From NCBI RefSeq assembly GCF_030819275.1, contig NZ_JAUTBL010000002.1:2922586-2986585 (forward strand): a stretch of 64,000 nt of DNA. Reading direction: 5' to 3'. The notes beneath the pieces were generated by a model. That model worked only from the letters and a program-made list of their open reading frames with translations, was not told the DNA's origin and ran no database searches. Positions 60,238 to 64,000 of the stretch are shown piece by piece. This DNA comes from Agrobacterium larrymoorei. Lineage in GTDB: Bacteria > Pseudomonadota > Alphaproteobacteria > Rhizobiales > Rhizobiaceae. Both the position numbers and the translations under genes were made by a program. Positions within the stretch are counted from its first letter, which is position 1. The number at the start of each line of letters is the position of its first letter.

Positions 60238-62724
60238 TCAGGTACCGCGCGGCTTGGCGCGGTGCGTCGGTTGCGCGGATGCCGGATCTTCCGGCCAGGG
60301 GTGGCGCGGATAACGCCCCCTCATATCCGCCCGCACATCCTTCCAGGAGCCGGCCCAGAAGCCTGGCAAATCCCTAGTGGTCTGTATCGGCCTGTGGGCA
60401 GGCGAGGTCAATTCCAGCAACAGTGGCAATTTGCCACCCGCAACACTCGGGTGATCCTTCAATCCGAAGAGCTCCTGCACGCGGATGGTCAGTGTCGGTT
60501 CCTCACCTTCATAGTGGATGGCGTGCTTTTGTCCGGTCGGCGCTTCGAAATGGGTAGGAAGCAGTTTGCTCAGTTGGCGTAACTCTTCATGCGGAACCAG
60601 CGAGCGCAGCCCTTCGATGATGTTGCCGCTACTGATCTCATGGATCGTCTTGGCGTCGTGCTGAAAGGGTACGAACCACTCATCCAGCCGGTCGATCAGT
60701 GCCGCGTCGCTCATATCCGGCCAGGGCGCGCCGACGCTGCGGTGAAGAAAGCCGAGGCGATGGCGCAATTGCTGCGCGTCTTTCGAAAAGGGCAGGATGC
60801 CAAGGCCATGCTCGCGAATGCCGTTTGCGAGCGCTTGTGCAGCCTTCTCACCAGAGGGGCGTGCCAGAGGTGTTTCATCGAGAATAATGGCGCCGATGCG
60901 CGAGACGCGTCTGGCGCGAACCTGCCCGCTTGGCTTGTCGAAGAAAAGCTGGTCTTCCTTGATGATCGCCTCCGGCAGGAATGCTTCCACATCGCGTAGG
61001 CTGATCGAGGCGGCGGCGAGAATGCGCGGCCTTGCGGCGCGACCGACAATGTCGGCCACCACCAGCATCTTTTGGGTTGCCAACCGCTCCGTCTCTTCCA
61101 ACTCGCCACCACGGCCATTAGCCATGACATAGCGACCTCGCGCCCCGCGCTGGAATGCGATGCGGTCCGGAAAGGCATGCAACAGAAGCTGCCCGGCCGT
61201 CAGAGGCGCTTCCGATTCATTGTTTTTACCTGGGAGAGAGGAAACGAGCCGTTTTGCCAGTCCCCTGGCGGCGGTCGCGCGCTCCGACTTTTCGCCTTTG
61301 AACCGACGAAGCCGCTCTTCAAGATCAATATCGTTGCCGCCGAGACCCTGCTCGGTTAGCAGCACGGCGAGCAGGGACGCCTCACCCCCGCATCCAAGCG
61401 CGTCAGCCGCGAGCACCATGGCCGCGAGGCGAGGGGGCAGAGCCATCTCCCGCATCAGCTTTCCGCGTGCCGTAATCGCCCCCGACCCATCAAGAGCACC
61501 AAGCCCTTGCAGCAGCGCATTCGCCTCCTTCAACGTAGACGCCGGTGGCTGATCGAGAAATTTGAGGGAGGCCGGATCGCTCACACCCCAATGGGCGAGA
61601 TCGAGCGCGAAACCGGAAAGATCGCTGGCCAGAATCTGCGGCGGCGTAAACGCTGGCAGCGCCGCTGTCTGTCCCGCATGCCACAGGCGGATGGCGATAC
61701 CGGGCTCCGTGCGCCCCGCGCGACCAGCCCGCTGGTCTGCAGAGGCACGAGAGACTTTCACTGTCTCAAGCCGGCTGATGCCGGTCGATGGTTCGAAGAC
61801 GGGCAAACGTTGCAGCCCGCTATCGATAACGATTCGCACCCCATCGATGGTGATCGACGTCTCGGCAATCGATGTCGCCAATACGATTTTGCGTCGACCC
61901 TTCTCAGTGGGCTTGATCGCCGATTCCTGTTCCTTTTGCGAGAGATTTCCGTAAAGTGGGATCACCTGCGTGCCCGCGTCGAAGCGACCCTCCAGTCTCT
62001 CCGCGGTGCGCTTGATCTCCGCTTGTCCCGGAAGAAAGGCGAGGATCGAGCCGGCCTCTGCTGCATGCGCCTCGATGATGGCACGCGAAACCTTGTCTTC
62101 GATCCGCTCTTGCCCTGACCGGTCTTCATAACGGATATCGACCGGAAAGCTGCGCCCAAGACTGGTGATGACCGGAGCCCGATCCAGCAACGCACTGATC
62201 CGTTCCGAATCCAGCGTGGCAGACATCACCAGGATATGCAGGTCGTCGCGCAAGCCTGCCTGCACATCCAGGGCCAGCGCAAGACCGAAATCGCCATCGA
62301 GCGAGCGCTCATGAAACTCGTCGAAGATGACGACCGAAACACCGCTCAGTTCTGGATCATCCAGAACCATTCGCGCAAAGACGCCTTCGGTCACCACCTC
62401 GATCCGCGTCTTGGCGGAAACGCGATTGTCGAGCCTCATGCGATACCCCACGGTGCCGCCGACGTCTTCGTTCAGGAGGGTCGCCATGCGGCTTGCCGCC
62501 GCGCGCGCCGCCAGCCGTCGAGGTTCCAGCAGAATGATCTTGCCGTCACCAAGCCGATCCTGATCGAGGAGATAAAGCGGTACCAGAGTTGTCTTACCGG
62601 CGCCCGGCGGGGCGCAGAGAACGGCGCGTTTTGCACGGCCGAGTTCTTGTCCTAACTCATCCAGCACATCCGTGACGGGGAGGTTGCTTGAACCATGGAG
62701 TGCCGCTTTGATCGTGCTCGTCAT
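60238..62724 (-). CDS. hrpB: ATP-dependent helicase HrpB
   Basis: DExH-box RNA helicase-like protein of unknown physiological role. The 828 residues have Walker A APPGAGKTTLVPLYLL near residue 40, DEFHERSLDGDFG as the DExH box, SATLDSERI, ATSIAETSITIDGV, and QRAGRAGRTEPG as motif VI, then the HrpB C-terminal domain. The C-terminal ending HPWPEDPASAQPT is typical. It is the middle gene of an ocd-hrpB-actS run with 4- and 18-base gaps. Confidence 0.94.
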   Translation of the reverse strand: MTSTIKAALHGSSNLPVTDVLDELGQELGRAKRAVLCAPPGAGKTTLVPLYLLDQDRLGDGKIILLEPRRLAARAAASRMATLLNEDVGGTVGYRMRLDNRVSAKTRIEVVTEGVFARMVLDDPELSGVSVVIFDEFHERSLDGDFGLALALDVQAGLRDDLHILVMSATLDSERISALLDRAPVITSLGRSFPVDIRYEDRSGQERIEDKVSRAIIEAHAAEAGSILAFLPGQAEIKRTAERLEGRFDAGTQVIPLYGNLSQKEQESAIKPTEKGRRKIVLATSIAETSITIDGVRIVIDSGLQRLPVFEPSTGISRLETVKVSRASADQRAGRAGRTEPGIAIRLWHAGQTAALPAFTPPQILASDLSGFALDLAHWGVSDPASLKFLDQPPASTLKEANALLQGLGALDGSGAITARGKLMREMALPPRLAAMVLAADALGCGGEASLLAVLLTEQGLGGNDIDLEERLRRFKGEKSERATAARGLAKRLVSSLPGKNNESEAPLTAGQLLLHAFPDRIAFQRGARGRYVMANGRGGELEETERLATQKMLVVADIVGRAARPRILAAASISLRDVEAFLPEAIIKEDQLFFDKPSGQVRARRVSRIGAIILDETPLARPSGEKAAQALANGIREHGLGILPFSKDAQQLRHRLGFLHRSVGAPWPDMSDAALIDRLDEWFVPFQHDAKTIHEISSGNIIEGLRSLVPHEELRQLSKLLPTHFEAPTGQKHAIHYEGEEPTLTIRVQELFGLKDHPSVAGGKLPLLLELTSPAHRPIQTTRDLPGFWAGSWKDVRADMRGRYPRHPWPEDPASAQPTHRAKPRGT

Positions 62725-62728
62725 AAAA

Positions 62729-63679
62729 TCAGTTGGTCCGTCGCGTCACGCTTTCATAAGCGAGGATAGCGCCAGCCAGATCCTCCAGCGCCGCCCCGAC
62801 CGATTTGAAAAGCGTGATCTCGTTATCGTTGTTGCGGCCCTTTTGACGCCCGGAAACGAGATCGGCAAGCTCTGCCCTGATATCCTGTCGCTGAAGTACG
62901 CCCGTTTCGAACGGCTGCACGATATCGCCGCCTTCTTTAAGAGCGCCATCGAATGTGTCCACATAGACGCTTGCGCGCTGAACGGCAGCATCGTCGCTTT
63001 CGCGCATGGACGGCTTGAAGGCGCCGACGAGATCGAGATGCGCGCCGGGCTTCAGCCACTCACCTCTGATCAACGGCTCGTTGGAGAGAGTAGCGCAGGA
63101 AATGATATCCGCGTCCCGTACCCCGACTTCCAGATCGGCGCAGGCAAAAGCATTGAGCCCCATCGCCCGGGCCTCAGCCGCGGTCTTCTCCGCAGAAGCG
63201 GTGTTTCGTCCCCATATATGGAAGGTGGAAATGTTTCGCACCGTCGCATGGGCCTGCATCAGGTTGATCGAGAGGCGCCCGGTGCCAACCATCAGCATGG
63301 ATGATGCATCGTCTCTCGCAAGATATTTGGCTGCAAGAGCCGACGTCGCTGCTGTACGCCGCGCGGTAAGCTCGCCACCTTCCACCGCCGCCAGCATTTC
63401 CCCTGTCTTGCCGGATGACAGTAGATAGGTACCAAAAATCGCGGGAAGGGCACGCGTGCTGTTGTCTGGAAAGACCGAGAGAATCTTCACGCCTATATAA
63501 GAGCCGGGCACCCAGGCGGGCATCATCAGCAGCGTGGCATCTCTCTCACCCGGCACGGCGACATCATGATGATGCCGAACGGGCATCTCGCAACCGATGC
63601 GAAACATGGTTTCGATCGCCTCGATCAGCTGCGGCCAGGCCAGCGCGCTGCGCGTTTCGTCTTCGTTCAGAACCAGCAT
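62729..63679 (-). CDS. ornithine cyclodeaminase / mu-crystallin family protein
   Basis: 316-residue NAD(P)-dependent enzyme of the OCD/mu-crystallin family. The N-terminal half has MMPAWVPGSYIGVKILSVFP and ELTARRTAATSALAAKYLA, and the Rossmann part has MVGTGRLSINLMQAHA. Then come the ADIISCATLSNEPLI and HLDLVGAFKPSMRE segments. Members include ornithine cyclodeaminase, delta1-pyrroline-2-carboxylate reductase and alanine dehydrogenase; the residue pattern does not decide between them. AAGGGAAAG precedes the ATG at 63679. A dyad lies about 35 bases upstream. It begins the run into hrpB. Confidence 0.85.
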   Translation of the reverse strand: MLVLNEDETRSALAWPQLIEAIETMFRIGCEMPVRHHHDVAVPGERDATLLMMPAWVPGSYIGVKILSVFPDNSTRALPAIFGTYLLSSGKTGEMLAAVEGGELTARRTAATSALAAKYLARDDASSMLMVGTGRLSINLMQAHATVRNISTFHIWGRNTASAEKTAAEARAMGLNAFACADLEVGVRDADIISCATLSNEPLIRGEWLKPGAHLDLVGAFKPSMRESDDAAVQRASVYVDTFDGALKEGGDIVQPFETGVLQRQDIRAELADLVSGRQKGRNNDNEITLFKSVGAALEDLAGAILAYESVTRRTN

Positions 63680-63712
63680 AGACTTTCCCTTTTCCTCATA
63701 TGCGCGAAGCTT

Positions 63713-63731
63713 ATCATGCGAAGCGCATGAT
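63713..63731 (-). promoter_or_regulatory. operator-like dyad upstream of the cyclodeaminase-family gene
   Basis: ATCATGCG and CGCATGAT are perfect inverted repeats with a three-base spacer AAG, 34-52 bases before the start codon. This is a usual position for a repressor or activator site. Confidence 0.45.
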
Positions 63732-63868
63732 TGAAGAGAGAGGCGATTTGCAGAGCTCCAAAACAGGTTCGATAACCGGGTCCAGCAAGCCGTTTTGAAT
63801 AACCAATCGAAAAAGCTCAACAATTACGGTCACTTACGAAAAAACGACAGATTTATGAAAAACGTCTG

Positions 63869-63898
63869 TTGACTTGTTTGGGGTGTGTCTCTTATAAG
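63869..63898 (+). promoter_or_regulatory. probable rRNA operon promoter
   Basis: A -35 element TTGACT (63869-63874) and -10 element TATAAG (63893-63898) are separated by 18 bases, followed by a GC-rich discriminator and a leader with AGAGAAAATCGG-type sequence. The layout resembles rrn promoters of Rhizobiaceae, whose first rRNA operon lies at about this distance from oriC in Agrobacterium. The 16S gene itself is not in the window. Confidence 0.6.
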
Positions 63899-64000
63899 TC
63901 CGCTCACTGACGAGGGCGGCGGCGCTGCTGGCGACGAAGTCCTTTGTTCTAGAGAAAATCGGAAAAGATGAGCTGATGCTTGTTGCTCTTGGGTCTTGAT

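Larger units (their letters stand above)
63680..64000. other. terminal intergenic region
   Basis: 321 bases without a gene. It contains a dyad at 63713, a short unassigned stretch, then a promoter-like element at 63869 and what looks like an rRNA operon leader running off the end. Confidence 0.6.

Overview
The window is a contiguous piece of core chromosome from an alphaproteobacterium of the Rhizobiaceae (Agrobacterium/Rhizobium type). Gene content and order support this: hemE beside the replication origin, chvI-chvG-hprK-PTS next to pckA, the his operon with a DUF2628 gene inside it, actS-actR, and a TsaE-phosphotransferase fusion beside a DivL-type kinase. The species cannot be fixed from the sequence alone. 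No insertion sequence, prophage, integrase, CRISPR array, tRNA or complete rRNA gene was seen. All genes inside the window look intact, and only mnmG is cut by the window edge.

Region 1 (1-6061, all minus strand) holds mnmG (partial), mnmE, rho, hemJ and hemE, reading away from the origin. Region 2 (6062-6471) is the likely chromosomal oriC: an AT-rich stretch plus three strong DnaA boxes between hemE and the gene for the PPDK regulatory protein. Four ParB-type parS palindromes lie around it, at about 1.6, 7.9, 16.8 and 20.8 kb, so this is the origin/centromere domain.

Region 3 (6472-17000) runs mostly away from oriC on the plus strand: PPDK regulator, maf, aroE, coaE, dnaQ, then secB and fxsA (minus), then a Tim44-like gene, mltA, smr, an XRE regulator and gyrB. 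Region 4 (17051-26500) has a nitroreductase, an FAH-family hydrolase, a PHB depolymerase, a YgjP-type metalloprotease, trpFBA, accD, folC and convergent trxA.

Region 5 (26557-43874, minus strand) is a long set of tightly packed genes. ahcY stands alone. It is followed by divL, tsaE-amgK, a murU-like nucleotidyltransferase, addB and addA, with several overlaps. Upstream of these lies the chvI-chvG-hprK-EIIA-HPr cluster, which joins acid/envelope sensing to a regulatory PTS. Region 6 (44214-53225) has pckA, arfB, the hisB-DUF2628-hisHAFE-coaA operon (minus) and hslVU. Region 7 (53411-63679) has a DUF1402 secreted protein, malate synthase G, an L,D-transpeptidase lipoprotein, mmcB, the redox pair actS/actR, hrpB and an ornithine cyclodeaminase-family enzyme. 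The last ~130 bases look like the promoter and leader of an rRNA operon lying just outside the window.

No wholly new system was recognised. The points most worth a second look are the oriC/parS layout, the tyrosine kinase-box DivL in one gene run with a fused TsaE-AmgK/MurU pair, several unexplained intergenic inverted repeats (chvI-chvG, after glcB, before addB, upstream of pckA, ahcY and the cyclodeaminase gene), and an AccD that has lost its zinc-ribbon cysteines.
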